64,000 nucleotides of DNA, from positions 1 through 64,000 of the forward strand of contig CAJTZS010000016.1 in the NCBI GenBank assembly GCA_910584055.1, in the 5' to 3' direction. Every line of letters starts with the position of its first letter. Within the stretch, counting starts at the first letter, position 1. A model generated the notes under the pieces. The model saw only the letters and a list, made by a program, of their open reading frames with translations. It made no database searches and was not told the DNA's origin. Shown here one piece after another: positions 1 through 7,964 of this stretch. The position numbers were made by a program, and so were the translations under genes. This DNA comes from an uncultured Muribaculaceae bacterium. GTDB taxonomy: Bacteria > Bacteroidota > Bacteroidia > Bacteroidales > Muribaculaceae.

Positions 1-123
1 ACGGTGTGGCTGTATGAGTTGCTCGACGCCTCAATGTCGTGTGGCGACAAAAAGGGCGGTTCAGGCAGGCCGGAACAAATACTACCTCCGCAGGAGTGTG
101 GAGATTTTTCCGAAACTGAATGA
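1..123 (+). CDS. C-terminal end of an unidentified protein (partial)
   Basis: Reading frame 1 is open from the left edge for 40 codons and stops with TGA at 121-123. The tail is polar and ends in GDFSETE, with a Gly/Lys/Pro-rich stretch before it. I do not recognise the family. The decayed sequence downstream and the broken genes to the right suggest an accessory region, so a mobile-element gene is possible, but nothing here proves it. The stop codon lies in the right arm of an inverted repeat (52-63 and 121-132). The short fragment makes even the coding call uncertain. Confidence 0.4.
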   Translation, partial: TVWLYELLDASMSCGDKKGGSGRPEQILPPQECGDFSETE

Positions 124-132
124 ACCGCCCTT
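52..132. repeat. Inverted repeat around the end of the first gene
   Basis: AAGGGCGGTTCA at 52-63 is matched exactly by its reverse complement at 121-132. GTGTGGC just outside the left arm (39-45) also pairs with GCCACAC outside the right arm (134-140). The loop is 57 nt and no T-run follows, so it is not a typical terminator. It could be a recombination or element-end repeat. Confidence 0.5.
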
Positions 133-140
133 AGCCACAC

Positions 141-790
141 GTTACATCTGGCGAGCGACTTATACTTGCCCATCCGTTAGTGTGATGCCTTGATTGAATG
201 GCACCCCCGGTATGACGGCACAAAGCGGCATATCTGTCGGCAATCATTCTATTGCCGATGGACTATGAATCACTGAAAAACAAAAAGGGAAACGGGCAGT
301 CCCATTAAGGCGAAGTCTATGCCAATGCAGTGAGGTACGAGCAAATCGGCATAGTCTTCGACAGGTGGCTGCAAATAGGTGATGAGTGGCGGAGCGGTCG
401 TAAAAGTCCTTATCAGGCAATGCGTCCCGGAACACGGACAACAGCCATTCAGTCTTATGGCTTAGGTCAGCGTCTCCGATGACCGCCATGAGGCGATGGC
501 CGTTATCGGTGTTCAGCATTGCCCATAGGCGAAATGCGGTCAATGGGTGTCAGTGCCTGCACCTTCACCTTTTGACGGCATAACGCCGACAGCATGGAAG
601 ACCGCTCCGCCTCTCATCGCTTTCCTTATCTGAAAAGAAAGTCGAGATAAGCACAACGAAAGCGGTATAGATGACAGCGAAACTCAAAGACATAAAGCTA
701 CTGCCTGTCTATATTGAGAAAAAATCCCGACGAGCAGTATTTAAGAAATGTGAATCAAATTGTTAGGAATTGCTAAATCGAACTCTCGGA
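141..790. other. Stretch without a recognisable gene
   Basis: About 650 bp in which no frame on either strand resembles a known protein. A minus-strand frame at 244-543 (start TTG) is open for 99 codons, but its composition is that of a random frame and nothing upstream supports it. The sequence has moderate GC, unlike the AT-rich spacers elsewhere in the window, so it may be decayed coding sequence of a former mobile element. Confidence 0.5.
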
Positions 791-822
791 CTTGCACAGC
801 CGGGATGAAATGATTAAATTTG
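791..822 (+). promoter_or_regulatory. Bacteroidota-type promoter
   Basis: TAAATTTG at 815-822 fits the -7 consensus TAnnTTTG. CTTG at 791-794 lies 20 bp upstream, the usual spacing to the -33 TTTG element. The predicted start is near 829. No protein gene follows before the terminator at 1024-1054, so the transcript would be a non-coding RNA. Confidence 0.45.
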
Positions 823-828
823 CATTAG

Positions 829-1054
829 TGATTGGATAGCCTGTGGAGTCAGGCTCCAGAGCCGAAAATCCGGGTGCTGATATTTGGCACTAAAACGGCA
901 CTAATAAAATTCTGATATATCTAACTATTTGATATAACTGCATTTAGGCAGGAGAGGCACGCCCCCTGTCTTTCCGCAAACAATGCTGAATATCAGCGAG
1001 TTGTAAGATTAACGCCCGATTTTACACCCAAAAGGTTGAAATTGGGTGTTTTTA
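829..1054 (+). ncRNA. Candidate structured small RNA
   Basis: The interval runs from the predicted start of the promoter at 791-822 to an intrinsic terminator at 1024-1054 and holds no convincing open frame. GCTGATAT at 876-883 pairs perfectly with ATATCAGC at 990-997. GCCTG/CAGGC near 839-854 and GGCTC/GAGCC near 853-864 give local hairpins, and an imperfect CAGG...CCTG stem lies near 950-968. The heptamer GGCACTA occurs twice near 886-903. I recognise no known riboswitch or housekeeping RNA. Size and structure fit a regulatory RNA of a mobile element, which is inference only. Confidence 0.35.
1024..1054 (+). terminator. Intrinsic terminator
   Basis: ACACCCAA (1024-1031) and TTGGGTGT (1042-1049) form a perfect 8-bp stem with a 10-nt loop, followed by a T-rich tail (TTTTATAT). 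It points along the plus strand and would end the candidate RNA at 829-1054. Confidence 0.75.
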
Positions 1055-1194
1055 TATATTCTTAACGCTCTGAGGTGGCTGTGCACCACATTACATCACA
1101 GTCTGCGCCCACGCAAAATTTTCTTTTGCCCAGCCATAACTATATATTGGTTTGGGTTTATACGGGAATATATAAAGCCCGAACCAAACCAAAC

Positions 1195-1932
1195 TCAAAG
1201 TATCCCTAAAGTCTTGGCGATTTTACAAGCCTCCATAGAGTTCTTTACTTGTAGTTTTGCTAAAATGTCCTGACGATGACGGCTTACGGTGTTTTTGCTT
1301 ATTGATAATGCTTCCGCTATCTGTGCACTTGTTCTGCCGGAATCAATAAGTTTCAATATCTGCCTTTCTCTTTTGCTGAGAATGGATACATCCTTTTCAG
1401 ATGTAAGTTCCTCTGTTGTCCCGGTAAGTGAGTTTACTACGATGCTTTTCCCGGCGAAATCAAATGCCAAACATCCATATAGGCATAGAGCATAACAGAC
1501 AATGTCAGAGTCAACCGAATATATATAATACATCCTGTGGAGAATGTCGATTGATTCGTTCCGATGTGTATTGACTCGCAATTTTGATGCAAGATAATAG
1601 TTTTGTCGCTGATTACGTGGCGTGTGACGCAAAAAATTAAAGAATCTCAATTCTGCGAGATACTTTTCTTCTCTTTCAGATTCGGTCATCAAATCAAGAA
1701 TCACCTTTTCCCAGATGGAATTTTCATGGTTGTAATCTTCTACACCTAATACTGCTCCGTATCTACCGGAATATATTTTACTTATATTGTTCTTGATATC
1801 ACTCACGACAGCCACGACATTCTCAATTTCCGCCACGCTTTCAGCATAACGGAGTAGCTTTTGCAAATCAATAGCCTCAACTGTCATTGACTGATTTCTA
1901 AGTAGATTGTCAATCTTTGTCCTGTTGTTCAT
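1195..1932 (-). CDS. LuxR-type transcriptional regulator
   Basis: A 245-residue protein whose last 65 residues or so form a LuxR/FixJ helix-turn-helix: LSKRERQILKLIDSGRTS followed by AQIAEALSISKNTVSRHRQ, the classic recognition helix. The first 170 residues match no receiver or PAS signature that I can name and probably sense a signal or mediate dimers. It is transcribed divergently from the DUF1349 gene, sharing a 118-bp region with a palindromic promoter at 1980-1995, so autoregulation or control of the DUF1349 gene is plausible. An imperfect dyad at 1149-1190 just beyond the stop may help end the transcript, though no T-run follows. Confidence 0.85.
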   Translation of the reverse strand: MNNRTKIDNLLRNQSMTVEAIDLQKLLRYAESVAEIENVVAVVSDIKNNISKIYSGRYGAVLGVEDYNHENSIWEKVILDLMTESEREEKYLAELRFFNFLRHTPRNQRQNYYLASKLRVNTHRNESIDILHRMYYIYSVDSDIVCYALCLYGCLAFDFAGKSIVVNSLTGTTEELTSEKDVSILSKRERQILKLIDSGRTSAQIAEALSISKNTVSRHRQDILAKLQVKNSMEACKIAKTLGIL

Positions 1933-1979
1933 GTCAAAATTGGTTATTTATAGCCATTGTGCACTATTCCACAAATGTA

Positions 1980-1995
1980 TAACTTTGCAAAGTTA
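1980..1995. promoter_or_regulatory. Palindromic divergent promoter core
   Basis: TAACTTTGCAAAGTTA is a perfect 16-bp palindrome that contains a TAnnTTTG -7 box on each strand. On the plus strand it serves the DUF1349 gene (ATG at 2051), with TTG 20 bp upstream as a weak -33 match. On the minus strand it serves the LuxR gene (ATG at 1932). The two boxes overlap, so polymerase could bind in only one direction at a time. Confidence 0.55.
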
Positions 1996-2050
1996 ATAAT
2001 TCTACATGGTTATCCTTGTAAGGTGATAAAAACATTAAAGCAATCTTGAT

Positions 2051-2701
2051 ATGAAAAGAAAAATATTCTTCTTTGTCTGCTCCCTTCTTTTGGGTCTGCC
2101 CGGCTATGCCCAGACACTTGAAAAGATGAACTGGTTTAACGAACCGGAAAAATGGAACATCGACGGCAATCGGCTGTCAATGGACGTCACTCCTAAAAGT
2201 GATTATTGGCGTATTTCCCACTATGGGTTTACGGTTGATGACGCTCCTTTCTATTATGCCGAATATGGCGGTGAGTTTGAGGCGAAGGTCAAAGTGAAGG
2301 GTGATTATAAAGTCCGTTTCGACCAGGCAGGAATGATGATACGAATCGACCACGAAAACTATATTAAGGCAGGTATAGAATATGTGGATGGAAAATACAA
2401 CCTCAGTGTAGTAGTCACACACCACACCTCGGACTGGAGCGTAATAGCATTGGACAAACCGGTGGAATCGGTATGGATCAAAGCCGTGCGTCGAATGGAT
2501 GCCGTTGAGATTTTTTACTCCTTTGATGACAAGGAATATACCCTGATGCGCAACGCATGGATGGAGGCAAATCGACCGGTGAAAGTCGGCATGATGGGTG
2601 CTTGTCCAGATGGCAATGGCTTCAATGTGTCGTTCTCTGATTTTTCGGTAAAACATCTGCCTGATGCGGTGAGAACCAATTGGCTTGAAGCAAACAAATA
2701 A
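2051..2701 (+). CDS. DUF1349 family exported protein
   Basis: A 216-residue protein with a clear signal peptide (MKRKIFFFVCSLLLGLPGYAQ, cleavage likely after AYAQ-like GYAQ). The rest matches the DUF1349 / YesU-like concanavalin-type beta-sandwich: an N-terminal LEKMNWFNEPEKW, a central DQAGMMIRID segment, and FYSFDDKEY followed by GMMGACPDGNGF near the end. The family binds or accompanies carbohydrate metabolism; the exact ligand is unknown. It is divergent from the LuxR gene and just upstream of the broken VOC gene. The start follows the promoter at 1980-1995 by about 50 bp. Confidence 0.85.
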   Translation: MKRKIFFFVCSLLLGLPGYAQTLEKMNWFNEPEKWNIDGNRLSMDVTPKSDYWRISHYGFTVDDAPFYYAEYGGEFEAKVKVKGDYKVRFDQAGMMIRIDHENYIKAGIEYVDGKYNLSVVVTHHTSDWSVIALDKPVESVWIKAVRRMDAVEIFYSFDDKEYTLMRNAWMEANRPVKVGMMGACPDGNGFNVSFSDFSVKHLPDAVRTNWLEANK

Positions 2702-2713
2702 AACAAGGCGACA

Positions 2714-3096
2714 ATGGTATCACTGGAACACTGTGCTTTATATGTAAAGGATTTGGAAGCTGCAAAAAACTTTTTCGTAAGATTTTTTAATGCCTCGACC
2801 TCCTCTCTCTACCACAATCACAAGACAGATTTCAAGTCATATTTCCTCAGTTTCGGAGGGAGCGCAAGGCTTGAATGACGCGCCCGGACTTGCCGGATCA
2901 ATTTGACACGCAACTCCGCACAGGTTATATACATCTGGCTTTCAGTGTCGGAAGCCGTGATGAAGTTGACAGTCTCACTCGTCAGTTGGAAGAGAACGGC
3001 TATGAGGTGGTGAGCAGTCCGAGGATTACAGGCGATGGATATTATGAGAGTTGCATATCCGGTCCGGAAGGCAATCTCATCGAAATTACAGTGTAA
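2714..3096 (+). pseudogene. VOC (glyoxalase-like) protein, frameshifted
   Basis: The frame from ATG 2714 reads like the start of a VOC-fold protein (LEHCALYVKDLEAAKNFF, then [13 protein letters not shown]) and stops at TGA 2876-2878. The continuation is in the next frame from ATG 2875: [10 protein letters not shown], then [15 protein letters not shown], and a C-terminal [11 protein letters not shown] typical of the family. Together they make one about 127-residue VOC domain. The join lies at GAATGA, where one extra A would restore LEMTRP. So a one-base deletion, a sequencing or assembly error, or a translational -1 shift would explain it. VOC proteins are metal-dependent lyases, dioxygenases or resistance proteins; the substrate cannot be read here. 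Confidence 0.75.
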
Positions 3097-3097
3097 T

Positions 3098-3403
3098 ATG
3101 GCTGACAATACTATCCTCATTTCTTCCAAGCCGAGATTTGAGATTCTTGACGGGCTGCGAGGTGTCGCGGCTATGATAGTTGTCGCTTTCCATTTGTTTG
3201 AGACATATTCACCCGGATCGTCTGAGCAGATTATCAATCATGGCTACCTTGCGGTGGATTTCTTTTTTGTACTGTCGGGGTTCGTAATAGGTTATGCCTA
3301 CGACGACCGTTGGGGCAGCATGTCCACATGGAATTTTTTCAAACGGAGGCTAATTCGATTGCAGCCGATGGTGATACTCGGCACGCTTATCGGAACTTTT
3401 TGA
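3098..3403 (+). pseudogene. Acyltransferase-3 family protein, truncated
   Basis: Only 101 codons remain of a family that normally has 330-400 residues and about ten membrane helices. The start shows the diagnostic FEILDGLRGVAAMIVVAFHLF with the catalytic-type RGVAA and H, followed by HGYLAVDFFFVLSGFVIGYAY and FFKRRLIRL. The reading stops at TGA 3401-3403 right after GTLIGTF. Members of the family (OafA/YrhL) O-acylate polysaccharides or lipid A. No remainder of the gene is visible downstream. The cut lies 43 bp before the promoter of the polysaccharide locus, so it may mark an insertion or deletion border. Confidence 0.8.
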
Positions 3404-3446
3404 TGATGCATCATAAAGATAATTGAGTCAGTTCATGAAAGTATTT

Positions 3447-3478
3447 TTTGTGTATTTGAAGGTAAATTTGTAATTTTG
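3447..3478 (+). promoter_or_regulatory. Promoter of the polysaccharide-locus regulator
   Basis: TTTG at 3447-3450 and TAATTTTG at 3471-3478 match the Bacteroidota -33 and -7 elements with exactly 20 bp between them. Transcription should start near 3485, leaving a leader of about 85 nt with two small hairpins: GATGC/GCATC around 3502-3517 and GGGAA/TTCCC around 3550-3561. Confidence 0.7.
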
Positions 3479-3569
3479 CATCTTGAAAGGTCGAAAGAAA
3501 GGATGCTTTTGGCATCAAGGCCTTAAACGATAGTTTTTTAGACTTGCAGGGAATTTTTCCCGTTCCGCT

Positions 3570-5126
3570 ATGGACATCAATTCTAAAACAACGCCGGAAA
3601 GATCATTTAGCGAATGTAATAACCCTCAAATAGGCAGTAGAGAGATTATATCCGGAAATCAAAGTATTTTCTCAAATATATTGGTGGCCAACTTCGGTGA
3701 CAATGAGAGATTTAAATATTTTTCATTTCGGGAATATGTCGAAAGTCTATCAAAAATCGATTCAATCTCAGCCGCAGATCTCTCTGCATTAAAATCGTAT
3801 TTAAAATATTGTAGATCTGTCGGTCAAGATGTTCCTGACCGCGATATGCTTCTTTCATGGGTGGCGATGTTGCTGAGGAATGGCTCAGGATATCACACCG
3901 TGCGAAGATATGTGTCTTGTCTTCGGGTGGCTTTCGATAATTATAACGTTACTGTTGGTTCAGAAGGTTCCTTTGTTATTCCGGATTTGAAAAAATTGTG
4001 TGATGACTACGTAGTAGCTAAGGAGAGAGCCGTTGATCGCAAAGCCAATCTTCAGTTAATCAAGAACATTGTGCGTCAGCGGAAATTTTACGGACCCGAT
4101 GCGGAGACATGGAATATGTTTCTTTGTATACTTTACGGTTGCTTCCCATCGTTTGCCGATGTTGTAGGGTTAAGGTATGATTCCATACGCTCCGAAGACT
4201 ATCATCTGCAGGATATTGCCGATTCAAGTCGCACATTGGCGCAGCGTCGTTATGTATTTAGGTTAGGGCAGGGAAAGCGGCGCGGGACACAGATTGTACG
4301 CGAAGTAATGTCACGGATAAACGCACTGTTGCATTTTCTTGCATTTGAAAACGGCAAAGAATTTGGTATAGATGCAATCCGTAGCCTCTGGATTGACGCG
4401 GCTGTCGAGGCAGGGGTGAACCTGCTTGACATCAAATCAATAATCGGAGATCCGGGAGAGGATGACAGGTATCTGCTGTTGGTTCCTGAAAAGTGTATGT
4501 CAGCTGACAGACGCTATGAAATTCTTAACAAGGTTGCGGAATACATAAACCCACATGACGAACATTGGCATGTGATGAGACTGCGCAATGCCGTGACGCC
4601 GGATGATATCCGCTCGCGTGCTGCCGACCGCGTCCCGGCTATCTTTAAACGGTTGACACTCTATTATCCAACGCGTGAGATAGTTTTCAAGGAAAACAAG
4701 AAAATCATCAGTCGCGAAATTCCCTATATTCCAGGATTATTGTTTTTCAGGGTAGGGGAGAACAAGATTGCGCCACTGTTTCGTGAGATAGGGGATCTTG
4801 CATGGTGTTACCGAGTGCGCCCTATGCCCGATGCTCCCTATTCTGTAATCCCGCGTGGCGAGATGGAGCGTTTTCAACGGTTTGTAGGTAAATTCACTGA
4901 AGACGTAGAGATTTCCCTGTCGGGGAAAGAACCGTTGGGTATCGGCAGGCGCGTTAGGATTACCGGCGGCCTGATGGAAGGCTATGAAGGGGAGATTTAC
5001 GATATCGAGGAATCCAAGGACTCCTCCACCGGACGGCGGATGTTCCAGCTCAACCTCTCCTCCGACCAGGCGCTCCGCTGGACCGTCAGCATCGAAGACA
5101 TCTACATCGAACCGATAGATGCGTGA
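3570..5126 (+). CDS. Recombinase-like/NusG-like fusion antiterminator
   Basis: A 518-residue protein with two parts. Residues about 40-310 resemble a tyrosine recombinase: a core-binding, SAM-like segment (YVSCLRVAFDNY near 115) and a catalytic-like fold (CFPSFADVVGLRYDSI, then GKRRG, then AIRSLW, then IIGD and DDRYLLLV). The box-I Arg and both catalytic-type His appear replaced, while Lys, one Arg and a Tyr remain, so recombinase activity is doubtful. Residues about 330-518 resemble the NusG/UpxY family: an NGN domain starting EHWHVMRLRNA and reaching FRVGENKIAPLF, then a KOW motif, GRRVRITGGLMEGYEGEI. UpxY-type proteins sit first in Bacteroidales capsule operons and let polymerase read through the leader. 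This gene holds that position. The fusion is what I see; the antitermination role is inference. Confidence 0.7.
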   Translation: MDINSKTTPERSFSECNNPQIGSREIISGNQSIFSNILVANFGDNERFKYFSFREYVESLSKIDSISAADLSALKSYLKYCRSVGQDVPDRDMLLSWVAMLLRNGSGYHTVRRYVSCLRVAFDNYNVTVGSEGSFVIPDLKKLCDDYVVAKERAVDRKANLQLIKNIVRQRKFYGPDAETWNMFLCILYGCFPSFADVVGLRYDSIRSEDYHLQDIADSSRTLAQRRYVFRLGQGKRRGTQIVREVMSRINALLHFLAFENGKEFGIDAIRSLWIDAAVEAGVNLLDIKSIIGDPGEDDRYLLLVPEKCMSADRRYEILNKVAEYINPHDEHWHVMRLRNAVTPDDIRSRAADRVPAIFKRLTLYYPTREIVFKENKKIISREIPYIPGLLFFRVGENKIAPLFREIGDLAWCYRVRPMPDAPYSVIPRGEMERFQRFVGKFTEDVEISLSGKEPLGIGRRVRITGGLMEGYEGEIYDIEESKDSSTGRRMFQLNLSSDQALRWTVSIEDIYIEPIDA

Positions 5127-5487
5127 GAATAAACATAGATTTTCTTAATACGCAACATATACGCCCTGTTTCGTAATGGGGTGATTGATTTTGTATTTTA
5201 TATTTTTGCATTACTATATAAGTCACTGTTAGTAGGTGGTTTGGCTTGACATCTTTTATCGTTTTTGAAAATGGACGATTAGTAAATTAACATGGGATAA
5301 TTAGTTCAAAGTGATTATATTTGTATCTATAATCAATGGCAGATATGTTATATTTATAATTAAAATTAATCTTGGAGTTTTAATTATCAGGAGAAGTGTA
5401 TAACGAGATTTTTTATATAATATTTCTTGTATTTAGAAGCCAATTATTATCTTGATAGTTTCACTATTTATAAATAATAAAACTTAG
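5127..5487 (+). promoter_or_regulatory. Leader region of the polysaccharide operon
   Basis: A 361-bp AT-rich stretch without a gene, between the regulator and the flippase. TATATTTG at 5316-5323 and TATTTTTG at 5201-5208 fit the -7 consensus, but neither has a good -33 partner. ATAATTAAAA (5356-5365) and TTTTAATTAT (5378-5387) form a perfect 10-bp stem with a 12-nt loop. By analogy with UpxY-controlled capsule loci this leader is where the upstream protein would act on polymerase. That link is inference from position. Confidence 0.4.
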
Positions 5488-7011
5488 ATGGCGATATCAA
5501 GCAATAAACAAATCGCAAAAAATACTATTTATCTTTATATCCGAATGTTAATAGTAATGGCCGTAACAATATATACGGCCAGGGTTGTCTTAGAGGTTCT
5601 AGGAATAACTGACTATGGAATATATAATCTTGTAGGAGGAGTTGTTGTATTATTTAATTTTTTGAATAGTTCAATGACAGGCTGCACTCAGCGTTATCTT
5701 TGTGTAGCTATTGGGCAAGAAAACATGGAGTATATACAAGAGGTGTTTTCGACGAGTATCAAGGCACATTTGCTAATTTCTATTCTATTCTTAATTTTGG
5801 CAGAAACTGTTGGATTATGGTTTGTTAGTACAGTGTTAAACATCCCTGCTCAAAGTAAAATTTCTGCCATAATTGTATATGAAATTGCAATTTTTACAGC
5901 AATTTCTGGAATCATGCGTGTCCCTTACAACGGTGCTATCATAGCATATGAAAAAATGAGTTTCTATGCTATATCAAGTATAATAGAAACGGCTTTAAAA
6001 TTAATAATTTTATTGCCACTTGTATATCTTGCTTTAAATAAACTTATCTTATATAGCGTATTAGTTGGTATTGTAAACTTGGTGATATTAATTTGGTATT
6101 ATTTATATGTTACTAAAAAATTTATAAATTGTCGATTAAATTTTTCAAAGACTCCCAGAGAATTGTTGAAAGAAATGATGAAATTCACCGGTTGGAGTAA
6201 TTTTAGTAGTTTATCAAACTTAACTGCAAAGCAGGGGATGGGTTTCTTACTAAACAATTTTCTTGGTGTAACAATAAATGCGGCTATAGGAATCATGAAT
6301 CAAGTCACAAATGCGATATATGGCTTTATTAATAATTTTATGACGGCTGTCAATCCTCCTTTGATAAAACAATTTGTAAATAAGGATTGGAACAATTTAA
6401 GTATACTATTTGTGAGGTCTTCTAAGTTTTCATTCTATTTGATGTTGATTTTATCTATTCCTGTTGTGTTAAATATAAACACAATACTTTCGATTTGGTT
6501 AATCAATATTCCACAATATACGAATTACTTTTGTGCGCTCTCATTAATTTCGTTACTCCCTAATGTTTTTGGTGGCCCAATATGGACTTTAATTCAAGCT
6601 TCTGGTGAAATTAAAAGTTATCAAATTACTATCGGAATTCTTATAGTACTTAATTTGCCTATAGATTATTTACTTTTATATTTTAAACAGCCTCCTTATT
6701 CTCTTCTCTATGTGACTGCATTAATCAACTTCGGGGTGGTTCTTTGTGGAATTCATAAACTTAATAAAATCACTAATATTAATTGGAAACTGGTAACTGC
6801 AAAAATCTTTTTACCCTGTGCCGTAGTGTTAGTCATAAGTTTAATAGTTTGTTACCTGTCTAAATTTTATATTCATTCGACATCAATAATTATACAATTG
6901 GTAGCTAATGTTGTTTTTGAGGTCTTGATTGTATGTGCCTTAAGTTTTATGGTCGGATTGAATAGAAATGAGAGGAATTCAATTATTAATTTGATTGTAA
7001 AAAAACTATGA
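5488..7011 (+). CDS. Polysaccharide repeat-unit flippase (Wzx type)
   Basis: A 507-residue, very hydrophobic protein with about 12-14 membrane helices and the N-terminal pattern of the MATE-like flippase superfamily: NTIYLYIRMLIVMAVTIYTARVV followed by LGITDYGIYNLVGGVVVLF. The fold and length match oligosaccharide flippases that move undecaprenyl-linked repeat units across the inner membrane. It is the first structural gene of the locus, and its stop overlaps the next start by 4 bp (ATGA), so translation is probably coupled. Codon use is very AT-rich, as in the genes to about 13.6 kb, and unlike flanking chromosomal genes. Confidence 0.85.
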   Translation: MAISSNKQIAKNTIYLYIRMLIVMAVTIYTARVVLEVLGITDYGIYNLVGGVVVLFNFLNSSMTGCTQRYLCVAIGQENMEYIQEVFSTSIKAHLLISILFLILAETVGLWFVSTVLNIPAQSKISAIIVYEIAIFTAISGIMRVPYNGAIIAYEKMSFYAISSIIETALKLIILLPLVYLALNKLILYSVLVGIVNLVILIWYYLYVTKKFINCRLNFSKTPRELLKEMMKFTGWSNFSSLSNLTAKQGMGFLLNNFLGVTINAAIGIMNQVTNAIYGFINNFMTAVNPPLIKQFVNKDWNNLSILFVRSSKFSFYLMLILSIPVVLNINTILSIWLINIPQYTNYFCALSLISLLPNVFGGPIWTLIQASGEIKSYQITIGILIVLNLPIDYLLLYFKQPPYSLLYVTALINFGVVLCGIHKLNKITNINWKLVTAKIFLPCAVVLVISLIVCYLSKFYIHSTSIIIQLVANVVFEVLIVCALSFMVGLNRNERNSIINLIVKKL

Positions 7012-7964
7012 AATTATCTATTATCATACCCGCATATAATAGTGGTGTGTTGTTAAATACTGCTGTGGATAGTATAGTCAATCAACCTTTTCAAGACTGG
7101 GAATTAATCATAGTTGATGACGGCTCAATTGATCGGACTCCACAACTTGCTAATGAAATTGCGACTCGCGACAATCGTATAAAGGTCATTCATTCCTGCA
7201 ATCAAGGAGCATATAAAGCAAGGCTTTTAGGTGTTGATAATGCTAAGGGCGAATTTATAATGTTTATGGATTCCGATGACACTATAACAAGTGAATGTAT
7301 TTCCGGCTTATTTGAATATGTTAGGAATGATATTGATATTGTGGTAGGTACTATTAATCTAAATAATGAACAAATTTACCAGCACCATATTTCTGGATTG
7401 TTGTCCTCAAAGGAATATTTTGAGGCTCTACTATTATCGAAAACGTCGATTGGTCCTTGTGCTAAACTATTCCGTAGGTCTTTATTTAGAAATATAGCGG
7501 TGCCGAAGATTAGAATTACTTTAATGGAGGATTTGCTATTATTACTTTCTCTTGCAAAAAATGCTCGAAATGTATTTGTTTCATCTAATTTGGTATGCTA
7601 TAATTATATATTTAGGGATAATTCAGCAAGAATGGGATCAATGGCATTCAATCAATGGCAAGAATTATTCGATTTGACTTTTGAAATGGCAAATAATTAT
7701 AACAATCCAATGATTTTGGAATCTGTTGCTGAGTTTAAATTGAATATTATTAAAAACTGTATGATTCTTAGAGGGCTTTTTGTTAATTCTTCGGAACCAA
7801 TTGTCAGAGATTTAATGAGCATGTCTACACATAACTTAAGTAGTGATGCTAAGCAAACTTTGGCAGTTTTAAAATCGCCAATAAAACAAAAAATATTATA
7901 TGTAAAAAAAGAACTTGTATTAAAAACAAAAAGAACAGTAAAGTTCATTTTGCAAAGAAAATGA
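7008..7964 (+). CDS. Family 2 glycosyltransferase
   Basis: A 318-residue GT-A fold enzyme. The N-terminus is LSIIIPAYNSGVLLNTAVDS, followed by the nucleotide-binding IIVDDGSIDRT (Asp pair near 37) and the metal-binding MDSDD near residue 88. No membrane segment is evident, so it acts at the cytoplasmic face, adding a sugar to the lipid-linked repeat unit. The start overlaps the flippase stop by 4 bp and its own stop overlaps the next gene by 4 bp, tying the three into one operon. Donor and acceptor cannot be told from sequence. Confidence 0.88.
   Translation: MKLSIIIPAYNSGVLLNTAVDSIVNQPFQDWELIIVDDGSIDRTPQLANEIATRDNRIKVIHSCNQGAYKARLLGVDNAKGEFIMFMDSDDTITSECISGLFEYVRNDIDIVVGTINLNNEQIYQHHISGLLSSKEYFEALLLSKTSIGPCAKLFRRSLFRNIAVPKIRITLMEDLLLLLSLAKNARNVFVSSNLVCYNYIFRDNSARMGSMAFNQWQELFDLTFEMANNYNNPMILESVAEFKLNIIKNCMILRGLFVNSSEPIVRDLMSMSTHNLSSDAKQTLAVLKSPIKQKILYVKKELVLKTKRTVKFILQRK

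Noticed and set aside
244..543. 99-codon frame on the minus strand from TTG
   Set aside because: Composition is that of a random frame, no start context, no similarity to a family I know, and nearby frames on both strands are broken.
841..1000. Known riboswitch (cobalamin, TPP or SAM)
   Set aside because: I looked for the conserved blocks of these classes and found none; the paired segments do not fit their layouts.
1046..1273. 75-codon plus-strand frame
   Set aside because: It starts inside the terminator at 1024-1054 and runs into the end of the LuxR gene on the opposite strand; no promoter or family support.
3570..5126. Active site-specific recombinase or capsule invertase
   Set aside because: Key catalytic positions appear replaced, no inverted promoter repeats flank the gene, and the C-terminal half is NusG-like.
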